Assembly: GCF_029784155.1 (NCBI RefSeq)
Contig: NC_073691.1
Coordinates: 144,882,332-144,946,331, forward strand
Reading direction: 5' to 3'
Source of the DNA: Uranotaenia lowii
Taxonomy: Eukaryota; Arthropoda; Insecta; Diptera; Culicidae
DNA length: 64,000 nt
Positions 12,254 through 24,485 of the stretch are shown here, piece after piece; positions within the stretch are counted from its first letter, which is position 1; every line of letters starts with the position of its first letter. The translations under genes were made by a program, and so were the position numbers. The notes beneath the pieces are model-generated. The model saw only the letters and a program-made list of their open reading frames with translations. It made no database searches and was not told the origin of the DNA.

Positions 12254-15227
12254 TCTATTATATAAAATTCTCTTGTAACGGTGTTTGTAGTACTACTCCT
12301 CCGAAATGACCCAAACGATTCAAATGAAATTATTTTTAGAATATTCTGTAGCCATGCGAATCGGTTTATATCGAATAAAAACAACACAGAGTGACATCAA
12401 TTGTCTGTAATTATTAAATTAGTAATAATTTGAATGAAATTAAAGTCATGGCTTCCATTTTTTGAGTTTTTTTTCCTTTGGGCGGTTTGTTTTTCGTCTC
12501 CAAGGGCGAGGCGTCGCGTGTGAACGTCGTGAGAGAATAGCAACCATGGCATAGCATACTCATTAGTGGGAACATTTAGGAGCCTATTTCTCAATCAAGC
12601 ATATTTTCAATGCACGTGTTGGCGCTATGAAGCCTAGATGTGGCTTTTTTCTTTTTGATTCCTAGCTCATTTGTACAGCACATGGTAATGAATGACGCCT
12701 AGATGTGACCCAGATTGATTTTTACCGTTCAAATCAAAACCATTTAAACGATTTAAAAAAAAATAAAACCATTTTAAGTTCGTGTTAATTAAAGAAGGAA
12801 TTGTTGTCTGAAAATATGAATTTAGTACTGATGCATATGAAATAATGGTATAACTCTTTGCGGACCTTTGAAAATGGAAAGTGGGAAGATTTACAATTTT
12901 ATATTGAAATACGCCTAGAATAACTGGAGATGTATGAAGCGCCTTTAAATTTACAGAACAACAACAAAATCCGATGAAACTGAACAGACACATGAACTGA
13001 ACAGGAGCCTGTCCTTTAAAATGGAATATACAGGATGGATGTTTATTTAAATGCCGAATGCAAAGAACTTTTTGATTTTTCGCAAGCATAACTGAAAGTT
13101 ATCAAAAAAATGAGAAAAATTTTCAGTTAAAAGGTATACTAGAGCAAGTGCAAACGTTCAACATTTAAAAAAAATGTATAAATTATTTCTTCATTTATAA
13201 ATGGGTGTGCCCAAATAAACAATCTGACTAAATAAATAAACTCAACTTTTTTTTAACAATCGTTCATCAAAAAACTGTTCACAGGTTCACTGTTTGTTTA
13301 CACAGAGTTCAAGTATGTACTTAAAATAAACATGTGTTTTTGTTTTACATATTTTGACTACATAGAAGAGACTTTAGATCCGCTTTTTTGTTGTAAAGTT
13401 TTTTTTCGTGCTTGACATTCCAGAAGCATAATTGAGCATAATTGTTTGATAGCAGAAGCAGCTTTTTTTAAATAAGTTTTTATAATGACCTGAAAGTGTT
13501 GAATATAATATTAATTTCTGTCATTTCACACGGTGAAACAAGTGGCAAAACGCCCTTTAACCATGAAACATCTACCTCTTAAGAATTTTTTCTCCAAAAT
13601 GGTCAGAAAGCGTATCCCGAATGTTGAATCTAAAGCGGATATTCAAAATTATTAAATATCTTTGTAAATGAAGGTCTTATGGTAAAACAGTATTCAGTGA
13701 AATTGAAGTACCAAGCATTATTTTATTCTAAAGAAAAACTGTGATATATCTATGAAAGCTGATAAAAAAGACAAATAGGAACAAGTATCAAATCCATTTT
13801 AAAGTATTTACACTGACGCATCTGAAAAAGAGCAATGTGTTTTCGCTTGCATCAATAAATGGGACAAAGATATTTCTTTTTGAAAGAATATGAAAGTAGA
13901 ACTCTAATGATTTCCGTTTGCACTTGCCCCGATGTTTCTTTATTGAAAATTAACCTTTTTTAAGGTTTCGAGGTATGTTTACATGGAAATTACCACAAAA
14001 TAGAATGAACTCATGAAACCATCGTAACTTCAACAGATTAGCTCTTTTCGATCCATTTAATTTTGAAACTTGCAATCCATTTAAATGTTATTGAATAATG
14101 GAAATCTCACATAATCTAAGATGAAATCGCAGATCACCTCCAACACTGTTCAGGAAATTTTTAAATCAGAACACCCCAATGATTCAGTTTAAAACTTTAA
14201 AAACAATGGGTTAAATTAGCAGATATGTCCTTTAGGCTAAAAAAAATGCTGTAATTCGGTTGAATTTCAAAAATCTAAACATATTTTTTTCCTCCTATCA
14301 AAACCAATCGTTTTCTTGATTAATTGGATTAATGTTCAAAGGCATTTAAGTTCCTTTTTTTGTTCGAACAAATAAAAAAACGGCGAACTTTTTTTTGGAC
14401 ATGATTTTGATGAAAATATGGATATTAACTACCACTGCTTCGAAGGGTATGGATAGTGAACAAATAGCTGCTTGAAAGTGGTGCGTAAAAAATCTTCTCT
14501 AATGTTTTTTATTTCTTCAGTTCTAAAAAATATACCATCCAAAGCTACTCGGGAGCTGAAAGTGCAGCGTTAGGCAGAATATTGGGCATTTGCCTAGTAT
14601 TAACTCCAAAAATTGTCCCGATATTCAAAATTCTTTTTCCATAAAGTTTCATATGCCATAAATTAAAAATAATCAGAAACTTTTGATTTCAATTTCAACC
14701 TTAAAGTGAACTTGAGCAAAGCGGAGTAAATCAACTAAATGGTATTCAATATATGAAATATAGATATAATCAACATATAGTTATTTATGCAACAAGTTAT
14801 AAAGAGTGGTTTTTTTAGCATGAGGCTTGCCAAGTTTGATGGTTACGTTGAGTGCTGAAAAAATCGTGTTTGCAACGGGAAGCTGATACCAGATAGCATT
14901 CGACAATATTCAAAGCATCCGATCAAAGAAATGTAAATAAATAGTATTCATGTAAGTTGCATGTATGATATTTTGAAGGTAATTTTTTGATAATTCATGT
15001 AAAGACCCGTTAAATTGAGTTAAATTTCTTAGGTTTGATTCCGATAGAATAATCGGGACAATTTGAGTAACCGGTAAGGAGGGATATGTAAAAAAAAAAC
15101 TAGGACATAGTCACGAAATCGAGACTATTAATAATTCAACATTTGAAGCTTTTTGAACAGCGAAGAAAAAATTGGAAAATCGACACCAAGTTTAAGATGG
15201 TAAGACGAAGTTTACCGGGTCTGCTAG
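12254..15227 (+). mobile_element. Helitron-like non-autonomous element (candidate)
   Basis: The proposed 5' end TCTATTATATAAAATTCTCT begins with TC right after an A. The proposed 3' end is CTAG followed by T (15224-15228). A short hairpin, GGTAA-gacgaagt-TTACC, lies at 15199-15216, about 8 nt before CTAG. TC at the 5' end, CTRR with an upstream hairpin at the 3' end, and insertion between A and T are the known Helitron hallmarks. No Rep/helicase is present, so it would be non-autonomous. The 140-codon minus-strand ORF at 12667-13089 is Phe/Cys/His-rich and looks accidental. Confidence 0.5.
13137..13936. mobile_element. Candidate TIR element nested in the Helitron-like element
   Basis: GAGCAAGTGCAAACG near 13142-13156 and its inverse CGTTTGCACTTGCCCC near 13915-13930 flank about 0.79 kb. 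An internal copy of a related word (caagtggcaaaacgccc) lies near 13539. The arrangement resembles the GGGGTAAGTGGGGAC family at 23217-24150. No target duplication is clear. Confidence 0.35.
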
Positions 15228-15893
15228 TCCTTATATATAATACGCCTTCAAGTAGGCAACGAATTTCAATTTTTTTGACTGATATAGTGATATCGCGGCA
15301 AACATGGCGGCCGATATTTTTTTCGAATCGAATATTGGTGCACCGTTTGAACTCGAACAAGGACAAAATTTGTTGTAATTATGCATTGTTATCGTTATTT
15401 GAGAGTCAGCAAATAAAAAGAATGGCATTTTGTTTTGATATTCGGGTTTTCTCAAAAGTTAACAGCATTCAAAATTTGAACGTAAAACACGTGGTCTTGT
15501 GGGCATTCTGCCCCAATTTTCATATGTTTGATTTTTGATAAAATTTGTAGGAAGTTAATAAAATACAACAAAATATTTATAGTCTTCCGAAAGTGCACAT
15601 GAGTGGTAAAACGATAAGTTGTAGTTTGGTCAGATTGCGCAGGCTGTTTTACCATAAAACCTTATATGTTACTTATGAAAAATTACAAGTTTCACGTTGA
15701 TTCCATTAATTCCTCTTTTTTCAAGAACTAAAGTAGATTTTGTGAACTTTTCATCTATTGAATGATGAAAAAGCTTGTTTGCTACAATAAAAATGAAGAA
15801 AAACATCATTCGAAGCCGTAGGTTAGTGTATATTTGAGAAAGAATGACATGCCATCTTACCCCGCTGGTGCGTCTTGTACAGTTTTCCCCAAA

Positions 15894-18137
15894 ACCGTTG
15901 GCTCAGAAGACTCGGAGGCTATCCTCTATGCAACGTGATGCGGCCAACATTGTCTTTGAGTATTTCATATTGAAGATTTCCATTCATCCGGTTCCAATTT
16001 TGAAAATTTAAACGGTTGATTGGTTCAAAGGTCAGTTGAGAAACAAGAGAGATTTAAGTCAGAAGTGTCGAATTGGCGCTCTAAGGACTTTAACGGCGGT
16101 TGCCAATCATCAGCGCGAAATCTTCGGATTTCAACTGCATTGACAATATATTCCCAAATAGCTCATGTTAATTTATCGAAAATCAGTGATATGGTCATGT
16201 TGAGTTATTACCCAAATGTGAGTTATATCTTTGGAAAATTGAAGTCAACACTTAACGTATAGGTTCGATGAAAAAGTAAATGACCGGAACCAGTAGTCCC
16301 CGTCTCCAGTGTACGAAAAAAGCACTATAAACTCAAGTGACAATTTCGCGGAAAATCGGACAGCACCGCACTTTCGCATAGATTAAAAACTGTCATCTCG
16401 GCTGCTCCGGAATTAATCTAGCGGTTTAGATAGATCCAGAATGCGGGTTGCCCTTTTGCATAATGCTCAATAGAGGAGCTGGGGCTAAAACGTCCAACGT
16501 AACTCACAATTCTGGTCGATTTACAATCCAGTTAATTTGACATTTTTAACTATGTTTGAAAATGAAATTGTAGGACCTGCTAGACCAAAAGCACTGAAAT
16601 AAATGAGACGAATAGGTTGCTAATTTTGCGCGGTTAATTGCGAATATTTGTGTGCAAAACGTTATTTTATTTAATCTGTACGTTGGTACACATTTTAGCC
16701 GATGATTTAAGTATGATTTTTGGGATTATCGCCTCCAAAGAGCATTTTACCCCCAATTCCCCTAAAATATTTTGAATCGACAACGGTGGCGCTTTTTCCT
16801 TACCGTTCGGGCAAAGTCGATCCCCGGTGGATGACGCTGGGCATTTCTGACAGATGTGTTTTCTATTATTATTTTTCTCCCCGTTCAATGTCGTTGATTG
16901 GTCTGCCGATGTTGGTCAGATGAGAATGGTTTCCGGGAGGGTTCGAAAAGTCCCTCCTTGGGATCCACGTGCCGTCGAATTGGAATGCGTTGTGATAGGA
17001 CGGAGAAACGCTAGAACATCGATGAAGCCAGTAAGACCCCCCATATTGGTTGGGTGCTTGAAGGATTGGGGCTAGAACCAAAAGAATGTTTTTACCTACT
17101 ATCTCGACACAACTGAAACTCCCAAGCCATTCGGAGCTAGTCGGGTTTCGCTAATGACGAACGATGATGGCGCACCGAGATGGATGAGAATATGAATATA
17201 TTTTTTAATAAGATACATCGTGCAAATCATCGCTGCATAATCATTTGCACTCGGATCCTGGCGATTCGCGTGACCATCTGGATTATAGTAAATGTTTCAT
17301 ACATTTATTCTTTGAAAGTTGGTATAATAAGTACTCTTGGAAAGGTAAATTGTTAAAACAAATCGACTAAAAACCAAATTTCGGAAAGAATGGCTGCGAA
17401 GAATAATAATAAAAAAAAAAACACGCTGGGAGCTCTATCCGCTTCGAGTAATAATATCTATACAAATCTTCGGTCAGAAACGCATCAAAATCGTTTGTTG
17501 TCTCCCTTCCTCGTGACCGATTTGACAGGCATCCTGCTGATGTGATGAGGCTGTGGCTATTGGAAAGCACTTGTCACCCTTGACAGTTTTAAGCGTTGCA
17601 ACGGCAAGTCGTTCGAAACTTGTGTCCCTTACGTTTATTTTTTTAAGCTCACTCTCTTCGGATTTTTATTTAACAACAATTCTGTCCATTGCCTGGTTAG
17701 GGAGGATAGAAATTTTTCGTCGAATAGCCGAGGGATTGGATCATCATAGGTACTTGAAGGAGGTTCGCGGTTGGGAGAACGTTAAGGATTGATGCAACAT
17801 GTCATACAACCAACGGAGAATATCAGCCTTGTGCCATGTCAGCAGTAATGATTATCCTCATCCATCCAGCATCCATCATTATCGTTTCGAAGTGGTTGGT
17901 TGGAAGCTTTAGAATTTGGTTTGGAATATCTGCATGATTGGAATAAAAGGCAGATGTGCGTTTTCTTCATGACTAAACTTTTAGATATAAGCATGCGGTT
18001 TCTTCCATCTAGAAATTTAATATAATTGTGTTAACAAACGTGTTGTGTTAAATTTTGTAGAATATAGTTTAAGTTTTGCATTATGCTTTTAAGAGTAGGC
18101 CATTCGTGGCAATTAAAAAACTAGATTTCACTTATTT
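15894..18137. other. Unassigned DNA, partly GC-balanced
   Basis: No gene was recognised. Stretches at 16680-17090 and 17370-17790 are less AT-rich and hold 60-80 codon ORFs on both strands without family resemblance. They could be ordinary single-copy intergenic DNA. No TIRs, LTRs or RNA genes were seen. Confidence 0.35.
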
Positions 18138-18608
18138 GGTCCACAATGTGGGATTTTGAGATTTTGTTCGAGAGAAATATGAAAAACCAGTTTTTCATCA
18201 ACAACTTTGGTGCCCTTCGGCCTATTTCTTTTGAATACAGTTTTCCTTAAAGCATAAACTATGACAAATATTTCATCCCGAGACTTAATTTCGATTAGCG
18301 TTAAGATAAAAATGTTATTAGGTTTCAAAAATGGGCTAACTTTTTAAAGGGTGGTATTCTTCAGTCGGGACGGTCGAACTTTTAACGCTTCATGGACAAA
18401 GATGAATTTGTGAAGCCTAATAGTTTCTTTATCTTATCTGCAATCGAAATATAGTCTTTGGATGAAAAATTTGTCAAAGTTAAGGCTTTCATAAAAACCG
18501 CGTTCAATAGAAATCGACCGAAGGGAACCAAAATTATTGATGAAAAACTTGTTTTTCATGTTTCTCTCGAACAAAATTTCTCTAAATCCCGTACAAACTT
18601 AAGGCTCG
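18138..18608. repeat. Long imperfect inverted repeat (about 185-bp arms)
   Basis: The left arm (about 18138-18322) and the inverse of the right arm (about 18415-18608) align along their length. Shared words include ttcgagagaaa, tttttcatcaa, cccttcgg, gacaaat and aagataaa. The spacer is about 90 bp. The arms are perhaps 75 per cent identical by eye. It could be a foldback element or an old inverted duplication. No flanking duplication was found. Confidence 0.7.
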
Positions 18609-20565
18609 TTGGCGACCCCTTCCCGTGATCCGATCTAGCCCAAATTTGGCATGAGATCTTGTACTAGGCTTAGGAGAAATTTTAGCCTGCCTTTTTCAAA
18701 ATTCGGGTCATTTGGGGCACTCTTATGGTCATAGATTCCCAAAAAAATTGTTATATGGCCATACTCCCCGTCCATTGTAAATAAATATCAAATTTTGAAT
18801 CAATTTTGTATTTGTTTATTTCAATTGATGAACCAGTCAAAGCAGGGTCCCGTTTACTTTTTTAGTCAGTGAATGTGAATCTTAAATACCTAAAATTTAC
18901 CTTTTTTCTAGGTGAATGAAACAAAGATAAAATTTAGCGTGGATGATGAGTGGAAAATAATCACCTATTCTTCTAGGTTAATTTTTACAATTTTTTTTTT
19001 ATATCATCTGGTTGTGACTTTCGGATGCATTTGTAAAAGTTGAGCTACAAATATACGGAATTATCAACGTTTAGCGACAAAACTGAGTCGCTAACAAAAA
19101 ACTAAAATTAAGTGTGTAAGAAAGCGTGTAGCATATAATCAAAAATTATCCATTACAAGATTCGGAACTCTGGCGGAAATCGACGGACAAAATTAAAAAG
19201 CGCCACCATCAAATGCTGCGGCAGAAATGCAACTATTCAGTAAAACACGCTAAGGAAAAAAAAAAGACAATTTATATTACACGCTCGGAAATAACTAGCA
19301 GTTTGAAGGTTCATTTGCACAACAAACACACTGAGGTCTTTCTCTACGTGGTCTTGGCTCTCCAGAGCTAGCACGGTTTCTTGGGTAGCAGAGTCGTCAT
19401 TCGCTATTCAATGCTTTTTTCCTTTGGGGGCTGTTCAGAAATCACGTGGACTGAAAAATGAGATTTTAATTTCTGTATTGTCATTCTGTGCTTGAATTTT
19501 AAGAATTTTGTGAGAATCTTATTTGAAAGATAAAAATCTCGCACTTACTAATACCATCAAACTCTTTATGTTAACTATCAATCTATGGAGAAAATTTAAT
19601 TAAAAACAATTGCGACTGGTGTTTCAGTAAAAATAGTCAGAGATTTCTTAATTTTTTGGATAATTTTTCAGAAATTCGAAAGACTCCCGAATAATGCATG
19701 ATTTATTTGTTCCACTTACATTCCAGAATGATAAAATAAGACTTTGGGAAAAAATCTGTATTATGACATTAATCAAGATCCCATTCAAATAAATACTTGG
19801 CCACATCATCAAACCTCTTAATCACAATATCCTCAGCACTGTTCCCTGGAATTTGGAATCCATGATCAGGCTCAACGAGATATGCAATACAAATAAGTTA
19901 TCTGTTTTATTTGATTATTTTTTTTAAATTGAGAAATCTGAATGCGCAAAAACGAGTCAGGTTTTCAATTAAATTCAGTCAGTGGCATAGCTATTCTCCA
20001 TAAATTGGTGAAAGTATGGCAGAGTGCAGTTTGAAAATGTGTTCCAAAATTGAATAAAAGCATATTAGAGTGCATTTTAAACCCCCCGGAACGAGGGGTA
20101 CAAGTGAAAAATTCAATTATCGAGAAATGTTAACCTTTTCTGTCAGTAGATGGTGTTAAGGTTTGTTAAAAGATTGTCCGTTTGCATGTATATGAAAAAT
20201 TACAAGAGCTAGGTATCTTGGAATCTATTATTTTTGATATAATGCCTTTTTGCCGAGCACTGCTTGGAAATCCTAATCAGACCACAATGCAATGGTTAAA
20301 AATATGCATTCAAAGTTTCATTCTGACTAAATTAGCGTCCCAATAGTTCTATTTGGCCTTAGTAGTGTTGGTGACATTACCTTGGCCTTTTCATAAGCAA
20401 TTTTTTTATTTTGGGAAATTAACCTCAAAATATGGCCAAGGTCGTCTGCTTGCTGTTTTATTATTGTACTGTAGTGTCTGTAGGTTTTATAGCGGTTGAG
20501 GTATAAAGTTTATTCAAAAATTGGTTAGCATGTACCAAAAGGATAAATTTACAGTGATTTGCGGG
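18609..20565. other. Unassigned DNA with repeat fragments
   Basis: No gene is visible. The stretch 18608-18740 (ccgatctagcccaaatttgg) and the word ggggctgttcagaaatcacg near 19426 look like edges of interspersed repeats but have no partner end here. 20640-20680 includes a short (tg)n run inside the mariner 5' region. The rest is AT-rich and featureless. Confidence 0.3.
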
Positions 20566-20567
20566 TA

Positions 20568-21844
20568 AAGGGTGATACGGTCAAAATTTGATCAATAACA
20601 ACTTGACGTATTTCTTTTAATTTTGCATTTAAAAAACCTGAAAACCCCTCATTATGAAGGTGTGTGTGTGTGTGTGTAGAATGTTGCTCCTATTTTGATT
20701 GAAGAATTCACTCTTCAGTTGTCAAAATGCCGTCCAAGGAAGAAGAGCAGCGTATCAAAATTTTGCTCGCGCATCGCGAAAATCCGAGCTACTCACACGC
20801 AAAGCTGACAAAATCGCTAAAATTTGCCAAATCAATCGTTACAAATGTAATTAAAGGGTTTTAGGAACGTTTGTCGACAGCCAAGAAGTCTGGATCGGGA
20901 GGAAATCGAAAAACGGAAGCCGCTGAGACGACAAAGAGAGTTGCCGGTAGTTTCAAGCGAAACCCTAACCTCTCTCTCCGAGATGCCGCAAATAAGCTGG
21001 GTGTATCGTCTACAACCGTGCATCGAGCTATAAAACGAGCCGGACTATCGACGTATAAGCAGGTATTGACGACCAAAGCGCGATCTCGGAGGCTGTGCAC
21101 GACGATGCCGACGAAGTTTGACTGCGTGGTAATGGACGACGAAACCTATGTCAAAGCCGACTACAAGCAGCTTCCGGAACAGGAGTTTTAAACGGCAAAA
21201 GGAAGGGGAAAGGTAGCAGATATTTTCAAGCACATGAAACTGTCAAAGTTCGCGAAGAAATATCTGGTTTGGCAAGCCATCTGTACCTGTGGCTTGAAAA
21301 GCAACATTTTCATAGCTTCCGGGACTGTCAACCAAGAAATTTACGTGAAAGAGTGTTTGAATATACGTCTGCTGCCTTTCCTGAAGAAACACGGTTGTTC
21401 CGTGCTGTTTTGGCCGGATCTGGCATCTTGCCATTACGGTAAAAAGGCCATAAAGTGGTACGCCACCAACAACGTGCAGGTGATTCCCAAGAACAAGAAC
21501 CCTCCCAACACGCCAGAGCTCCGCCTAATTGAGAAATACTGGGCTATTGTTAAGCGGAACCTAAAGAAGACCAAAAAATTGCTAAGGACGAGCAGCAGTT
21601 CAAGGCAAACTGGCTTTCTGTGGCGAAGAAGGTGGACAAGGTGGCTGTACAAAATCTGATGGCCGCGGTTAAGCGTAAGGCCCAGCAATTCGAATTTGGA
21701 AAAGCGGAAGAGTAACGGAATAATTTTTCCTGAATTTTATACTAATTAAACTTGAAAAAGAAATTTTATTCGATTTTTTTTAATAAACGATTTCATCAAT
21801 TTACACGCGTTTTCCCTTGACCAAATTTTGACTGTATCACCCTT
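20568..21844 (+). mobile_element. Mariner element of the DD37E type, nearly complete
   Basis: The inverted ends are AAGGGTGATACGGTCAAAAT (left) and the inverse of attttgactgtatcaccctt (right), with one mismatch in the first 20 bases. TA flanks both sides (20566-20567 and 21845-21846). The length of 1277 bp is normal for the superfamily. It encloses a single transposase gene with few lesions, so it is among the younger insertions here. The element matches mosquito ITmD37E-type elements as I know them. Confidence 0.93.
20727..21715 (+). pseudogene. Mariner (DD37E) transposase, disabled
   Basis: The enzyme would cut and join its own element ends in the nucleus. The start is the ATG at 20727 (MPSKEEEQRIKILLAHREN). 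A helix-turn-helix pair follows (SHAKLTKSLKFAKSIVTNVI; LSLRDAANKLGVSSTTVHRA). The catalytic triad is visible: D in CVVMDDETYVKADYKQLP (about 21121-21175), D in LFWPDLASCHYGKK (about 21407-21448), and E in RLIEKYWAIVKRN. I count 37 residues between the second D and that E, hence DD37E. Lesions are TAG at 20862-20864, TAA at 21189-21191, and a frameshift near 21580 in an A-run; after it the other frame runs on to a TAA at 21713-21715. Compared with the family, a short segment also seems missing near 21060-21090. It is non-functional but recent. Confidence 0.92.
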
Positions 21845-21846
21845 TA

Positions 21847-22285
21847 TGCAAGAGTTTCACAGTTCTGATGTGTCCGATACAATTAAGAGTGCTGGGAAAT
21901 TTTTTTTCCATGTTTTCATCCAATAACAAATCAGAGAAGTGTTATCAAATGATGTTAGTTGTAGATCATTTTCACAACTTTCCCTCTTATTCGACTGTGA
22001 AGCGTAAAAGAATTCATAGTACCTAACATTAACTTCAATCAGAGTCGAATACACTTCAGGACAGTCATGGATAATAGAAAACCAATAAATGCTCTTTAAG
22101 CTCAAATTCTTCTATTACATCTTCCTTCTATTCTCAAAATACCTAAAGTTGACTGTGTTCGGTACTTATTATTAGCGCACAATCAAAGTGACAATCATTT
22201 CAACGATCCGAACAAACTCCTTCTACTATCTCGACCTCTGCAAAGCGGCCGATTGACCAAATCAAGTGTTGATATTAAGTTGTAA
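21847..22285. other. Unassigned AT-rich DNA
   Basis: Spacer between the mariner and the hAT element. Nothing recognised. Confidence 0.4.
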
Positions 22286-22556
22286 TCCTTAACCATGCGC
22301 GGATCTACGGGGGGGGGGGGGTGATGGGGGTGATCACCCCCCCCCCAGGCGGAAAAAATAAATCATCATTAAATTAGTCACACATTTTTTTAACTCAATT
22401 CAGATGAAATATAACTTTTTTCATGTGTCAAAATATCTAAACTTTGACATTACCATTTTTACGCGTACATAAGAATTCAATAGCTGCTTAAAAATATGCT
22501 TGAATTGAGTAATACATAAACAGTATGCGCATGTATAACTTCGTGTTGGCCTCGGG

Positions 22557-22640
22557 CGGCGAAAAGGATAAAGCTTGCACCTCACTCTTTAAGGAATTCC
22601 CTTATGCATGACAGCAGATTGGTTTTCTTTGTAACCGATA
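22557..22640 (+). repeat. Interspersed repeat fragment, second copy at 35472-35545
   Basis: The words gataaagcttgc, ctcactctt, ttcc(c)ttat and atgacagc occur in the same order at 35478-35532 (gaataaagcttgctctttac ... aagaatgacagct). The two stretches are clearly related but diverged. The parent family is unknown. Confidence 0.5.
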
Positions 22641-23216
22641 TCCAGAGTTGTTGTAAGCGCCAGTACAAGAAATGTCGGTTGATAGTGACTAATTCTGAAT
22701 GATTTCTTGAAAAGGCCTAAAAGAAACCAACATTTATTTTCAAGTTGATCATAAAGTGATTTCTTATTGCGGTTACTGGGAAAATTTCTAATCGCGCGAC
22801 GGTAGCCTTCCGTGCGGTAGGCTAGCCGGAGCAGTAAACACAGTTAAAAAAATCACTCTTATTCACTAATTTCATTGAAAAGTTAAGAAGTAAATTCTTG
22901 AATCAATCTTCAAATCATTATTTTGCAAGAGAGGACACATGAAGTCATCGGAATGAAATATTATTATTCTTAGTATTCATGGAGATTAATTACGAGACAA
23001 AACAAAAAACAATCTACATTATTGAAAACACATTTTTCCATAGCCTGAGAATTAACGAATTTGGCATGACGAAGATTTTTGATGCGATAAATGCGTCTTT
23101 GATACTTTATATGCAAGCTTTATATGCAGGTCGAATTCAATTATGTTGTCGTAAAATGTAACAAATCGTATATGAGAAGTTAAAAAAAGGAGTTGTGTAC
23201 GGTGAATAATCTATTA

Positions 23217-24150
23217 AGGTACACCGGGGTAAGTAGGGACGCGGGGTAAGTGGGGACGGTGGCTATTAAAACAATACTGTGAACTATTTTTTCAAACTTT
23301 AAATGCAGAATGTTAAATTTACTTGTAATCTATCCAATAACTGTAAAAGAGATACGGTTCCGACAATTGCGGATGTTTACGGTGACTTTTTGTAAATTTT
23401 CTATTTTTAACTACGATGTGGAGTTGATGTGCATCATTTTCAATCACAAATTTCTCGTAAACTAGCTGGCTCTTGACGAAAAACTCTACATTGAAACAAT
23501 CCTTACATTCCAAACAACCAGTTAGGAAAAGAAACGACGGGTAAAAATTGCGAAAAAAGGGTTTATTTGCAAAAATCTAAAATTGTGTCTCCAAACCCTA
23601 CCTGGGGTAAGTGGGGACGGCTTTATACATACTTGATGTTTACGCATTTTTTCAATTTTATCTTCTTCATTCAATACAATTTAGCTTTATTTAGCATTCA
23701 GATCATGAAAAGTTGATAAAAGTACTTGTTTTTTTTCTAAAATAAGTATATATTTTCGATAATATCGGATTACACACAATAATCATTGAAAGATGCCTTA
23801 TTAATAGTACCATGATCTTTTTTCAAAATTTCGGACGATTCGAGCAATAAATTAACGTATTCAACCAAAAAAACACACATTGAAAATTTCCTGAAAAATC
23901 AAAGGGAAACTCTACCGTCCCCACTTACCCCATAAAGCGGGGTAAGTGAAGACACCAGCCGTCCATAACAATTTACGTGATAACTTTTTTCGCTTTGCGT
24001 CTATCAAGCTCATCTCTTCAGCATTTGTGAACAACATGTTCTGCATCACATTGAATGCGATTTTATCAAAAATGATCCACTGCTGAATTTTTAATGATTT
24101 TTTAAAGTTGAACTATACGAAAAACCGTCCCCACTTACCCCGGTGTACCT
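23217..24150. mobile_element. MITE with GGGGTAAGTGGGGAC repeats, 934 bp, TA duplication
   Basis: The left end AGGTACACCGGGGTAAGTAG and the right end (inverse) AGGTACACCGGGGTAAGTGG are near-perfect inverted repeats. TA flanks both sides (23215-23216, 24151-24152). The motif GGGGTAAGTGGGGAC or its inverse recurs inside near 23250, 23605, 23920 and 23940, giving a partly palindromic internal structure. No coding capacity. It sits inside the hAT element 22294-27678 and is therefore younger than it. Confidence 0.85.
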
Positions 24151-24378
24151 TATAGGAAATAATACCATTCGCATCGCAAAAAATTGGACTGCGCACTCAT
24201 AACTGCGAAATTTGTGCAATCTGTCGAATCAGTATAAAGTCTGACGGTTTTCTACACGCTAACCGCTTTTCAGTTAAACTTTATACGGATAACTCCGACT
24301 GCAAAACATAGCCCGAAATCCAACATTCAATGAATGATCGCTACCGTGTCGTCGAACTCTAAACTTATTTAAACAACT

Positions 24379-24485
24379 ACAGGTTTTCATTTTTTTTTCG
24401 TGAATTTGTCCGCTGATTGAACCCATCGCAAACAGGTTTTTTTTAATATTCATTTTTCCGTGATTTTGACCGCTGATTGACCAAG
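24379..24485. repeat. Short diverged tandem duplication
   Basis: Two consecutive segments of about 50 bp share the words caggtttt, attttt, cgtga, ttttg and ccgctgattga. It is a local two-copy duplication inside the hAT element. Confidence 0.5.

Larger units (their letters stand above)
11853..15887. mobile_element. Candidate TIR element split by a Helitron-like insertion
   Basis: GGTAAAACTGTACAAAACGC starts at 11853. Its near inverse (gcgtcttgtacagtttt) ends at about 15887, both adjoining a GCACCAGC/GCTGGTGC block. Subterminal motifs are also inverted: gcggggtagaatgcc near 12046 against ggcattctgcccc near 15510. Removing the Helitron-like segment (12254-15227) would leave an element of about 1.06 kb, a normal MITE size. 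No target duplication was established, so the outer boundaries are tentative. Confidence 0.5.

Noticed and set aside
12667..13089. 140-codon minus-strand ORF inside the Helitron-like element
   Set aside because: AT-rich composition gives many Phe, Tyr and Asn; no Rep or helicase motif and no other support.
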